In this document: in pieces, positions 53,742-62,377 of the stretch
Layout: the number at the start of each line of letters is the position of its first letter
Position numbering within the stretch: the stretch's first letter is position 1
Assembly: GCF_024171885.1 (NCBI RefSeq)
Contig: NZ_JAMTCP010000001.1
Location: 62,001 to 126,000 of the forward strand
Length of the DNA stretch: 64,000 nucleotides
Direction of reading: 5' to 3'
From: Streptoalloteichus tenebrarius
Lineage (GTDB): Bacteria > Actinomycetota > Actinomycetes > Mycobacteriales > Pseudonocardiaceae
The notes under the pieces: generated by a model
What the model was told of the DNA's origin: nothing
Databases searched by the model: none
What the model saw: only the letters and a program-made list of their open reading frames with translations
Made by a program: the position numbers and the translations under genes

Positions 53742-53910
53742 CCAACCGGTCTCGCTCCACATCCCCGCACTCGCGGGGGCGCTCTCCTTCCTCCTGCTCG
53801 GTTCTCGGTGCGGTCGGCGACGATCGCGCCGGGGAGTACGCGAACACGCGTCCACAATGGACAGATGAGGGGCGTGGCACCGAGGGTTCGGGAAGATGAC
53901 ACGATCGCGA

Positions 53911-55323
53911 CTACTTCTGTTGCTGTGCCAGCATCTCACCGATGATGCGCGCGCCGTCAGGGAAGGCGCCGGGATTCGGGCCGGAGTAGTTGAGCCGGAG
54001 GTAGGCGCCGGTCGGTTCGGCGGGGAACCACTCGTCGCCGGCCGCGATGGTGACCCCGGCGGTCTCGCAGTCGTGGACGAGCCGTGCCAGGTCGGTGGTG
54101 TCCGGAAGCCGCACCCAGAGGTTCAGCCCGCCGGAGGGCACGGCTTCCAGGTGGGCGGCGGGGGCGTGCTCCCGGAGCGCGCCCACCAGGAGGTCACGGC
54201 GCGCGGCGAGCTGGTGGCGCAGGCCGCGCAGGTGCGTGCGCCAGGCGGGTTGGCTGACGACGTCGAGCGCGACGGCTTGCAGCATGCCGCTGACGTAGGT
54301 GGATGAGGCCTGCGCGTCGGCGAGGACGCGTTCCCTGGCGGGGCCACGGGCGACGATCCCGGCGACGCGGACGGCGGGGGAGACGCTCTTGGTCAGCGAC
54401 CGCACGTAGACGACGTGTCCGTTGTCGTCCCGCGCGGCGACCGGGACCGCGTCCGTGGTGATCCCGAAGTCGTGCGCCCAGTCGTCCTCGATGAGGAAGG
54501 CGTGGTGCCGCCGCACGATGTCGAGCACGTGGTCGGCCAGGTCGGACGACCACTGGGCTCCGGTGGGGTTGGCGAAGTTCGGCTGGGCGTAGAACGCGCG
54601 CGCCCGGGTCTGCTCGAAGGCGCGCGCCAGCTCGTCGGGGTCGGGTCCGTGGATCCCGCTGGGGACGGGCACGACGCGCACGCCCGCCTGCGCGGCGGCG
54701 TGGATCGCGCCCCAGTAGGTCGGCGACTCGATCAGCAGCGGACGGCCCGCGCCGACGAGGGCGCGGAACGCGGTGCTGAGACCGCTCTGGCTGCCGGGGA
54801 GGACGACGACGTCGCTCGGCGTCGGCGGTGCGACCCCGACCGGCGTGGCCGCGCCCAGCTCGGTGGCGAACCACGCCTGGAGGTCCGGCAGTCCCGCCGT
54901 CGGAGGCCGCCCGATCGTGGCGTCGCTCCGGGCCGCGCGGGCGAACGCGGCCCGCACCAGGCGCTCGGGGAGCAGCTCCCGGTCCGGGTAGCCGGCGTGC
55001 AGCGCGATCACGTCGTTCGGGGGTGTGCGCAGCGCAGCGGACAGAGAGGGGATGCGGTTGCGCGGTGACCCGAGCGCCGCGGTCTGCCATCCGTAGTCGT
55101 TCGGGCGAGCGAGGTGGACCGCGCGCACGAAGGTCCCGACACCGGGCCGGCTCTCCACCATTCCTTGCGCCGTCAGGGTTCGCAGCGCCTTCTGCACGGT
55201 GACCGGGCTCGCCCCGTACCGCGCGACCAACTCCCGTGTGGACGGGAGCTTCGCGCCCGGTGCTGCTGTCGAGATCCATTCACGGAGGTCGGCGGCGATC
55301 CGAGCGCTGCTATCGTTGGCCAT
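53911..55323 (-). CDS. MocR-type GntR/aminotransferase-fold regulator
   Basis: A 470-residue MocR regulator. An N-terminal GntR winged helix (LPSTRELVARYGASPVTVQK, residues about 26-46) is linked to an aminotransferase-like domain (VLPGSQSGLSTAF, NFANPTGAQW, IEDDWAHDFG). The position of the PLP lysine reads VRSLTKSVSPAVRVAG. MocR proteins bind PLP and regulate a divergent gene, here the EamA transporter. ATG at 55323 is nearly back-to-back with that gene. No strong ribosome site is present, so a leaderless transcript is likely. Confidence 0.8.
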   Translation of the reverse strand: MANDSSARIAADLREWISTAAPGAKLPSTRELVARYGASPVTVQKALRTLTAQGMVESRPGVGTFVRAVHLARPNDYGWQTAALGSPRNRIPSLSAALRTPPNDVIALHAGYPDRELLPERLVRAAFARAARSDATIGRPPTAGLPDLQAWFATELGAATPVGVAPPTPSDVVVLPGSQSGLSTAFRALVGAGRPLLIESPTYWGAIHAAAQAGVRVVPVPSGIHGPDPDELARAFEQTRARAFYAQPNFANPTGAQWSSDLADHVLDIVRRHHAFLIEDDWAHDFGITTDAVPVAARDDNGHVVYVRSLTKSVSPAVRVAGIVARGPARERVLADAQASSTYVSGMLQAVALDVVSQPAWRTHLRGLRHQLAARRDLLVGALREHAPAAHLEAVPSGGLNLWVRLPDTTDLARLVHDCETAGVTIAAGDEWFPAEPTGAYLRLNYSGPNPGAFPDGARIIGEMLAQQQK

Positions 55324-55333
55324 GAAGCAGGAC

Positions 55334-55345
55334 AGTAGCGCTACT
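55334..55345. promoter_or_regulatory. 12-bp perfect palindrome at the MocR/EamA divergent start
   Basis: AGTAGCGCTACT lies between the ATG of the MocR gene and the chosen ATG of the EamA gene, with GCTATC elements on both sides (55311 and 55365). It is a reasonable MocR or RNA-polymerase control site. Confidence 0.4.
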
Positions 55346-55348
55346 CCC

Positions 55349-56290
55349 ATGACGGTGTCAGTGCTATCCCCGACACGCGCCGGCCTCTGGTGGGGCCTCC
55401 TCGGGGTCGTGGCGTTCTCGTTCACCGTGCCGTTCACGCGGATCGCCCTCGGAGGCGGCGGGTTCTCGCCGCTGTTCATCGGCTCCGCGCGTGCCGTCGT
55501 CGCCGCGGTGCTCGCGGCCGGCGCGCTCGTGATCACCAGGCAGCGCCTGCCTCGTGGCGTGCAGTGGGTCCGCCTCGCGGTCGTGGCCGGTGGCGTGGTC
55601 GTCGGTTTCCCCGTGTTGACGTCGTTCGCGCTGACCACCGCCTCGGCCAGCCACAGCGCCGTCGTGATCGCGCTCCTCCCCGCCGCGACCGCCGTGATGG
55701 CCGTGCTCCGAGGGCACGAACGCCCGCCGACGTCGTTCTGGGTCATGGCGATGGTGGGGGCCGTGGCCGCCGTCGCGTTCGCCTCGGTCCAGGGCGACGG
55801 GCTGGGTGGGCTCCACTGGTCGGACCTGCTCCTGATCGTCGCCGTCGTCGCGGCCGCGATCGGCTACGCGGAGGGCGGGCTCCTCGCCCGACAGCTCGGC
55901 TCCTGGCAGACCGTGTCCTGGGCGCTCGTGCTCGCCGCGCCGTTGATGGTCGCTCTGACCGGCGTCTCGATGGCGCAGACGCCTCCGACCGGGACCCCGG
56001 TCGAGTGGACCGCCTTCGCCTACCTCGGCGTGGTGAGCATGTTCCTCGGCTTCTTCGCCTGGTACCGGGGGCTCGCGATCGGCCCCATGGCGCAGGTCAG
56101 CCAGGTCCAGCTCGTCCAGCCCGTGATGACCATCAGTTGGGCGACGCTCTTCCTGGGCGAGCAGCTCACCTGGCCCACCGTCCTCGGTGGCCTCGTCGTG
56201 ATCGCCAGCGCCGCGACCGCCGTCCGCGCGCGACTGGCAACGCCCCCGAAGGTGGAGGAGCGCCCCAAGGAACCCACGCCTGTCGGATGA
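55349..56290 (+). CDS. EamA/DMT-family membrane transporter
   Basis: A 313-residue protein with about ten membrane helices arranged as two EamA repeats (GLLGVVAFSFTVPFTRIAL in the first, LGVVSMFLGFFAWYRGLA and ISWATLFLGEQLTWPTVL in the second). Drug/metabolite-type transporters of this size export amino acids or similar metabolites. ATG 55349 was chosen; an upstream ATG at 55322 would overlap the MocR start codon. Divergence from a MocR protein suggests induction by a PLP-linked signal such as an amino acid. Confidence 0.8.
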   Translation: MTVSVLSPTRAGLWWGLLGVVAFSFTVPFTRIALGGGGFSPLFIGSARAVVAAVLAAGALVITRQRLPRGVQWVRLAVVAGGVVVGFPVLTSFALTTASASHSAVVIALLPAATAVMAVLRGHERPPTSFWVMAMVGAVAAVAFASVQGDGLGGLHWSDLLLIVAVVAAAIGYAEGGLLARQLGSWQTVSWALVLAAPLMVALTGVSMAQTPPTGTPVEWTAFAYLGVVSMFLGFFAWYRGLAIGPMAQVSQVQLVQPVMTISWATLFLGEQLTWPTVLGGLVVIASAATAVRARLATPPKVEERPKEPTPVG

Positions 56291-56515
56291 CGAGGTACAC
56301 GAGAACGCTTGACATGACCCCTTCCCGCTTCGGGGGGATGCGGTCTCATCGAAAGGTGGTGCTGGTGTCAGGGGCGGCGAACTCCAGTGATTCGCCGCAT
56401 CCACCAGGGCGAGTCTGGTGGGGATGTGCGGTCGAGGGGGCCTCCGCCGTCGTATCTCGTCGTCGAGGGGGTGGATGAGGGCACGCAGAGCCGCGCGACT
56501 GCGTGGAGGATGGGC

Positions 56516-56782
56516 TCACAGCACGTGGACGACGTCGCCGCGTACCCAGGGATGGCAGGCCCGGGACCCGACGGACCAGTGTGACCAGTACCGGTGTGCG
56601 ACGCGGGCGTACCGCTGAAGTTCCCGATACAGGAACGCGACCTCGCCAGGCGACAGCCAGGGCTCCGTCGTCTCGACGCGCCGGATGTCAGCCAGCGCCC
56701 ATCGGGAAAGTCCCGGAATGACGGAGTACGTCCAGTCGGGGTGGACGAAGGAGGCGGCGCGCCCCGCCCGGCATTCGGCCAC
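56516..56782 (-). CDS. Small hypothetical protein, coupled to the ORF before it
   Basis: An 88-residue protein with a protein-like middle (DWTYSVIPGLSRWALADIRR, then LYRELQRYARVAHRYWSHWS) rich in Trp, Tyr and Arg. GTG 56782 directly follows the stop codon of the ORF at 56783-56926 (TAGGTG), so translation is probably coupled. No family is recognised. It lies at the old, trailer end of the CRISPR array. Confidence 0.4.
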   Translation of the reverse strand: MAECRAGRAASFVHPDWTYSVIPGLSRWALADIRRVETTEPWLSPGEVAFLYRELQRYARVAHRYWSHWSVGSRACHPWVRGDVVHVL

Positions 56783-56926
56783 CTAAGCGCCATAGTCCTT
56801 TTTGGACACGATCACGACGTGATCGTTGCATGGCCACGCCCCGCCACTGGTAGCCCGCTCCGAGTTGAAGCTCAGGAAGGGGCGTTGGCCGACCAGCGGC
56901 GGGGCACCGGGCTCCGTCTCACTCAC
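56783..56926 (-). CDS. Very small ORF at the CRISPR trailer
   Basis: A 47-codon ORF from a GTG at 56926, one base outside the last CRISPR repeat. It reads RPFLSFNSERATSGGAWPCN in the middle and ends VIVSKKDYGA. Its stop abuts the GTG of the next small ORF. A 7-bp inverted repeat (CGATCAC, GAC, GTGATCG) lies within it near 56809-56825. Composition is protein-like, but length and position demand caution: it could be a fragment of a larger gene cut by array growth. Confidence 0.3.
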   Translation of the reverse strand: MSETEPGAPPLVGQRPFLSFNSERATSGGAWPCNDHVVIVSKKDYGA

Positions 56927-58913
56927 GACTCACCCCCCGCGCACGCGGGGCCGATACGCAGCTCAGTGTGGCGCTCGCGGTGTACGCGGACTCATCCCCG
57001 TGTGTGGGGACGATGCGCAGCAGGCGCAGAAGGTAGACCGGATGGGAGACTCACGTCCGCTCGTGCGGGGACGATCGTGTGTCCTCTGTGGAGTGGCGGT
57101 GGCAGTGGGGCGCACCCCCGCATGTGCGGGGCCGATCCCGAAGATGCCACCCGGACGTGATCGCCCGGACTCACCCTCGGCGTGTGCGGGCCCGATGCCG
57201 GTGGGGGTCTTGGGTCGATCCTCAACTCGGACTCACGCCCACGGGACGATGCTCGCTGGTGGGCCGCCAGCGGCGCGCCCGTCGACTCACCCCCGCGTGC
57301 GCGGAGCCGATGCGCGCGAGGGGCGGGGGCGCGTCCACCCCGTGGACTCACCCCCGCGTGTGCGGGGCCGATACGGAGCGGAAGAGGGAGACCTTGTCGC
57401 CTTAGGACTTACCCCCGCGCGTGCGGAGCCGATTCGGGGTGGTCGTACGTGCCGATCAGGTAGCCCGACTCACCCCCGCATGTGCGGGGTCGATCCCGAG
57501 CACGGCCGCCCGGACGTGATCGCCCGGACTCACCCTCGGCGTGTGCGGGGACAATGGAAAGAGGCGCGACGGGTGCGCCGCCGTCCAGGGCTCACCCCCG
57601 CATGTGCGAGGACGATGCATCAAAGACCAACCGCGCCTGGTTTCGATCGAGTGCCGAGGATCGCGTCGGACTCACTCCCCGCGTGTGCGGGAACGACGAT
57701 CCGTCGTGAGGACCGTGGGCTGGTGATGAGGACCTCCCGCGTGTGCGGGGCCGATGGATACAGCCCACCGCTGACCGGGCAGACCATGGACTCACCCCCG
57801 CGTGTGCGGAGCCGATGTGGCCAGCATCCAGGAGCCCACCAAGGACTCGACTCACCCCCGCATGTGCGGGGACGATCTCTACCACGACGTTCCTCGACTC
57901 GTGGTGCCGGACTCACCTCTGCGTGTGCGGAGCCGATACGACCAACGCCCCTACCTCCAGCGGCGACGCTGACTCACCCCCGCGTGGCGGGGCCGACCCG
58001 AGCAGGATCGCGGTGATCCCGCAGATCCGGGACTCACCCCCGCATGTGCGGGGACGAGCGGGTGCCCGAGGAGCACCCAAGGTGATGGGCGGACTCATCC
58101 CCGTGTGTGGGGACGATGCGCAGCAGGCGCAGAAGGTAGACCGGATGGGAGACTCACCCCCGCTCGTGCGGGGACGATCATGTGTCCTATGTCGAGTGGT
58201 GGTGGCAGTGGGACTCACCCCCTCGCGCACGCGGGGCCGATACCGCAGCGGGATGAAGGTTCTGATCTCGGCATGACTCACCCCCGCATGTGCGAGGACG
58301 ATGCATCAAAGACCAACCGCGCCTGGTTTCGATCGAACTCAACCCAGCGCGTGTGGGGACGATGCCTTGTAGGACCCGGTGCCGAGGACCGCGTCGGACT
58401 CACTCCCCGCGTGTGCGGGGCCGATCCAACCCTGGCAGGGGTGGGGGCCGCCCCCACCGACTCACCCCCGCGTGTGCGGGGCCGATCTCTACCACGACGT
58501 TCCTCGACTCGTGGTGCCGGACTCACCCCCGCGTGTGCTGGGCCGATCCTCCGCGCCGCAACACCTCGCCCGCGCTACGGGACTTACCCCCGCGTGTGCG
58601 GGGCCGATCCCCGCGTGCACGGGGGTGAGTTGGCTACTGGAGACTCACCCCCGCGTGTGCGGGGCCGATCAGAGGAGGAGCGACGGCGACGTGAACAGGA
58701 ACGACTCACCCCCGCGTGTGCGGGGCCGATGTCCTATGCGGACCGTGCCCGGGCTTGGTCGCGGACTCACCCCCGCGTGTGCGGGGCCGATAAGGCCGCC
58801 TCCTGTGGCTCGATATCGAGAACCGACTCACCCCCGCGTGTGCGGGGCCGATGACAACCTGCCCGTCTACATCCGGCCGAGCCAGGACTCACCCCCGCGT
58901 GTGCGGGGCCGAT
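56927..58913 (-). CRISPR. CRISPR array, type I-E-like repeats, 33 repeats and 32 spacers
   Basis: Repeats of 28 bp (starting GACTCAC, core CCCCGCGTGTGCGGGG, ending CCGAT) recur every 61 bp with mostly 33-bp spacers. Read on the minus strand, the hairpin followed by GTGAGTC corresponds to the E. coli I-E repeat orientation. Repeats from 58642 to 58913 are identical; those below 58610 carry mutations, insertions and deletions (21-30 bp), and the most decayed is at 57230. The leader is therefore at the high-coordinate end and the array is transcribed on the minus strand. No cas gene lies within the window. Several spacers are duplicated in order (see findings). Confidence 0.95.
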
Positions 58914-59048
58914 ACTTCGTGACCTGCGTTGATGTCGCGCCGATGCCGCCGTGCTGACCTGTCGGTCGTCAAGGTACACCTCCCATCAGACATGATCCGG
59001 AGGAGATCATCGTGGGCGTGCTTCCGTTCGTCGTCAGTGGGGTGGTGG
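58914..59048 (-). promoter_or_regulatory. Probable CRISPR leader
   Basis: The 135 bp next to the newest repeat, up to the end of the STAND gene, must contain the leader and array promoter by position. It is not markedly AT-rich and no I-E integration-host-factor site was recognised. An inverted pair GATGATCTCC/GGAGGAGATCATC-like segment lies near 58990-59012. Confidence 0.5.
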
Positions 59049-60758
59049 TCACGTGACGGAGGTGCGGTTGGCGCGGCGCGGTCGTAGCCACGAGGTGCGG
59101 CGCGTGCACTGGTGTGCGGGGGTGCCGGTGAGGGCGCGGCGGGTGCGCCGTTCGTTGCGGTAGGCGACCTTGAGGATGGCCAGGAGGGACAGGACCGCGC
59201 CCAGCACGATGGTGCGGACGCGGCGCGCCAGGCGTTCCCCGTTCTCCGCCCTGCGGCTCGCGGTGAGGAAGGCCCACTCCCGGTCGTTGAGTCGGCTGAG
59301 TGGGAAGTCGCCGTAGGCGGCCAGCCGGGCGCCCCGGTAGAGGAAGCCGGCGTCCTGGCCGGAGCGTTCCCACTCGGTGGCGGCCTCGGCCAACTGGCGG
59401 TGCCAGCGCAACAGGTCGCGGTCCTCGCGCAGCCACTCGCGCATGCGGGGCCACTCCCGCAGGAGCGCGTCGTGCGCCAGGATCACGCCGTCGCGCTTGA
59501 CGCACACCAACCGGTTGCGGGCGAGCTTCTCCAGCACGGGCGTGACCCACGAGTCGAGGCGGTCCCCGAGCAGCTCGTCGTGGGAGGTGCGGCGCGGCGC
59601 GTGGTCGCTCTCGCTGGGGAAGCCGGTCAGCCGGAGCAGCAGTTCCTTGGCCACCATCTGTTCCGCCGGGCGCAGAGCGGTGAACACCTCCTCGGCGAGC
59701 CGGGCGACCATGCCGGGGATGCCGCCGAGTTCGTGGTAGACGGCGACGGTCAGGCTGCGGCCCCGGTGGCGTTGCCAGACCTCGCGCATCGCGTGCGAGA
59801 CGAGGGCGACCGAGCCGGGCTGCCCCACCGCGTCGGCCACGACGGCCTCGACGAGGGCCGGGTCGACCCGGAGGCCGACGTTCGCCGCCGGCCGGATGAT
59901 CGCGTCGCAGAGGTCGTCGCGGCCCATCGGGCCGAGCATCATGGTGTTGCCGCACAGGGCCGGCCCGAGCAGGGGCTCGGCCGCGCACCGCGCCGCGGTG
60001 TCGGCCCTGGCCGCGAGCAGGACCCGGTTGCCCGGCCGCGACCGGAGGTCGAGCAGGCCCCTGACGAACTCCTCGCGTTCCTCGTCTTTCCTGTTGGTGG
60101 CGAACAACTCCTCGAACTGGTCGACGACCAGTAGCGTGCCCGTGGGTTTCCCGTCACCGTCCGGCAACCCTTCCGTTCCGGGAACGGTCGCGAAGAATTC
60201 ACGTGGGGATCGCTTTCCGGAGTCGTTGTCCCCGACAACGTCGCTCGGAGTGACGAACACCGTGTGGAACTCGGTCAGCGCGGGCGCCAGTCCGGCGCGC
60301 AGGAAGGACGACATTCCGATTCCGGAATCTCCGAAGAGCGCCACGAGGTCCGATTCCAGGACCCGGGACCGCACCTCGGCGACCGCCGCGTCGCGGCCGT
60401 GGAACCGGTGCGCGTCGGCGGTCTGGAAGGCGGCCCGCCCCAGGTAGGGCGGTTTGTCGGGAAGCGGGGGAGCCGCGCCGTTCCTCTGGCTCGCCAGCTC
60501 CGCCGCCGCCTGCTCCCAGAGCGCCTGCCACACGGCGGGGTCCGCCCCGCACGCCTCCGCGTAGGCCATGGCCACCGCCAGGGTGGGGAAGGACGTGCCG
60601 CCCGCGGCCTCCGACAACACGGTCACCGAGTAGTGCGACCGACGGGCCAACTCCCGATAGCTGGGTCTACCAGCGGATTCCCGGAGCTGACGCAGTTCCA
60701 GCGCGAAGCGTTGCACCGGACCTCGGGTGGGATCGATCACACGTTCAGGCCGCCCCAT
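59049..60758 (-). CDS. Truncated STAND-type NTPase with XRE helix-turn-helix and mutated Walker A
   Basis: A 569-residue relative of the STAND protein at 24534. Residues 15-65 form a helix-turn-helix (SYRELARRSHYSVTVLSEAA). The NTPase covers about 105-430 with Walker B LLVVDQFEELF. Walker A reads GDSGIGMSS (143-151), with methionine where lysine is expected, so ATP binding is probably lost or altered. A single membrane helix (TIVLGAVLSLLAILKVAY, about 522-540) is followed by a 30-residue basic tail and no WD40 domain. ATG 60758. It may be a decayed copy or a non-hydrolysing regulator. It lies directly beyond the CRISPR leader. Confidence 0.75.
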   Translation of the reverse strand: MGRPERVIDPTRGPVQRFALELRQLRESAGRPSYRELARRSHYSVTVLSEAAGGTSFPTLAVAMAYAEACGADPAVWQALWEQAAAELASQRNGAAPPLPDKPPYLGRAAFQTADAHRFHGRDAAVAEVRSRVLESDLVALFGDSGIGMSSFLRAGLAPALTEFHTVFVTPSDVVGDNDSGKRSPREFFATVPGTEGLPDGDGKPTGTLLVVDQFEELFATNRKDEEREEFVRGLLDLRSRPGNRVLLAARADTAARCAAEPLLGPALCGNTMMLGPMGRDDLCDAIIRPAANVGLRVDPALVEAVVADAVGQPGSVALVSHAMREVWQRHRGRSLTVAVYHELGGIPGMVARLAEEVFTALRPAEQMVAKELLLRLTGFPSESDHAPRRTSHDELLGDRLDSWVTPVLEKLARNRLVCVKRDGVILAHDALLREWPRMREWLREDRDLLRWHRQLAEAATEWERSGQDAGFLYRGARLAAYGDFPLSRLNDREWAFLTASRRAENGERLARRVRTIVLGAVLSLLAILKVAYRNERRTRRALTGTPAHQCTRRTSWLRPRRANRTSVT

Positions 60759-61184
60759 GACGTCCTCCCACAGCCAGCCTCCCCATCAAGCCTCCGCTGA
60801 AAGTACTAACACGAATGGATGTGCGCCCGGGGGCGGAGAAAGGTTTGTGGCAGGTGCGTTGACGACGGACGGACCAGTCGTTGCGTCCGAACGGACGTCG
60901 TTTGTCCTCCATCGTGGTTGTCCGGGCAATCAGCGTTACCGGACAACCGACCCCTCTGCTAGACCGGTGCGGCGGCCGGACTTTGGGGAGTCCGGTCGTA
61001 GCGGAGAGGTCCGCGGCGCGGACCTCGCGGTGGGGGCTGTACACCGTCGGTCACGGTCGATCGCGGCCGATCTCGGCGGTTCTTTCCGTGGACACGCGCG
61101 GCACGCTCGTGTCCCGCCCCGGCGCGCCTCCGCTGCGCCGTGTGCGCGCCAAGCGCACACGTCTGGGGAAAGGCAAGGGCCTGC
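60759..61184. other. Divergent intergenic region before the NRPS-type operon
   Basis: 426 bp between the divergent truncated STAND gene and the ArsR-type regulator. ORFs here lack ribosome sites. It probably carries the promoter of the peptide biosynthesis operon. Confidence 0.45.
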
Positions 61185-62096
61185 ATGTTGAGGATTCATT
61201 TCTCTGTCCAGGACCTGGCTCGCACGCGAATGACGGCGAGTCTCGGTGTGGTGGCGGAGAGCGTGTTCGCGCTGAACCAGTTCGTCCGGGGCGCGACGAC
61301 CTCGTTCCAGAGCTGGCGCCGTCGGGTGCGCGGGCTGCTGGACGCCACGGTCGCGGAGGAGCTGACCGGTCGGAACCGACCACACCTTGAGGACCTGCTC
61401 CGGCTGCTGGAGCGGCACCCGGACCGCCAGGACGCCGACGACAGGGTCAGAGATCCACTGGCCGCGACCGTGTTCGAGTTCGGCCAGGTCGCCGTCACCC
61501 CGTACTGGGACCGGGTGCGCTCCCACCTGGAGTCGGTGCGGGACGTCCTCGGCCGGGTGGCGATCACCAACGGGGTGGAGGGGCTGCTCGACACGCTGCA
61601 CCCCAAGCTGCACTGGGACTCCCCGGTGCTGACCGTCCCGGACGCGGCCGACCGGGACGTCCACCTGAACGGCCGCGGCCTGCTGCTGAGCCCGTCGGTG
61701 TTCCTGTCCGGCCGGCCCTGCGTGTTCCTGGAGGCCGAGCGGAGCGGCGGCCGGCCGGCGCTGGTGTTCTCCGCGCCCACCGACCCGGCCCTCACCCAGG
61801 AGTTGTGGGGCGACGAGGAGCCGAGGGACCACGCGCTGGAGGCGCTGGTCGGCCACACCAGGGCCGCCGCGCTCCAGGCGCTCACCGAGAGCTGCACCAC
61901 CGGGGAGCTGTCCCAGCGACTGGGCATCTCGGTGGCCGGCGCCAGCAAGCACGCCACCGTCCTGCGCAAGGCCGGTCTGGTGATGACCGCGCGCAGCCGC
62001 AACAACGTCCTGCACTCGCTGACCGAGCTGGGCGTGGCCCTGCTCCAGAACCGCGGAGCGGCGCTGCCCCGCCCCCGCCAGCCCGAACTCACCTGA
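61185..62096 (+). CDS. ArsR-type winged-helix regulator of the peptide cluster
   Basis: A 303-residue regulator with an N-terminal alpha/beta domain ([15 protein letters not shown] onward) and a C-terminal ArsR-like winged helix (about 223-285: [35 protein letters not shown]). Proteins with this layout are common beside actinomycete biosynthetic genes. ATG 61185 has a modest GGGAAAGGCAAG site. It is followed by the mbtH-like gene after 52 bp and is probably its cotranscribed local regulator. Confidence 0.75.
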   Translation: MLRIHFSVQDLARTRMTASLGVVAESVFALNQFVRGATTSFQSWRRRVRGLLDATVAEELTGRNRPHLEDLLRLLERHPDRQDADDRVRDPLAATVFEFGQVAVTPYWDRVRSHLESVRDVLGRVAITNGVEGLLDTLHPKLHWDSPVLTVPDAADRDVHLNGRGLLLSPSVFLSGRPCVFLEAERSGGRPALVFSAPTDPALTQELWGDEEPRDHALEALVGHTRAAALQALTESCTTGELSQRLGISVAGASKHATVLRKAGLVMTARSRNNVLHSLTELGVALLQNRGAALPRPRQPELT

Positions 62097-62148
62097 CCCG
62101 TTCGACCGACCCGTTCGACTGACGTTCGATGACGGAAGGAACAGCGAC

Positions 62149-62373
62149 GTGAGCACCAACCCCTTCGAGGACCCCAACGGCTCCTACCTGGTGCTGGTCA
62201 ACGCCGAGGGCCAGCACTCGCTGTGGCCGGCGTTCGCCGAGGTGCCCGCCGGGTGGACGGTCGCGCTGGGCGAGACCGACCGGCAGAGCGCGCTCGACCA
62301 CATCACCGCGAACTGGACCGACATGCGGCCCAAGAGCCTGGTCGCGGCCATGAACGACGAGCGGGGGGCGTGA
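62149..62373 (+). CDS. MbtH-like NRPS accessory protein
   Basis: A 74-residue MbtH-domain protein with the signature [33 protein letters not shown] and the conserved [14 protein letters not shown]. MbtH proteins bind and activate NRPS adenylation domains. Its presence predicts one or more MbtH-dependent NRPS genes downstream, beyond the window. It is four bases upstream of the SyrP-like dioxygenase and cotranscribed with it. Confidence 0.95.
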   Translation: MSTNPFEDPNGSYLVLVNAEGQHSLWPAFAEVPAGWTVALGETDRQSALDHITANWTDMRPKSLVAAMNDERGA

Positions 62374-62377
62374 GACC

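Noticed and set aside
56368-56793. 141-residue minus-strand ORF beside the CRISPR trailer
   Set aside because: Rich in Pro, Ser, Thr and Arg with no domain, and overlaps the more protein-like coupled pair of small ORFs.
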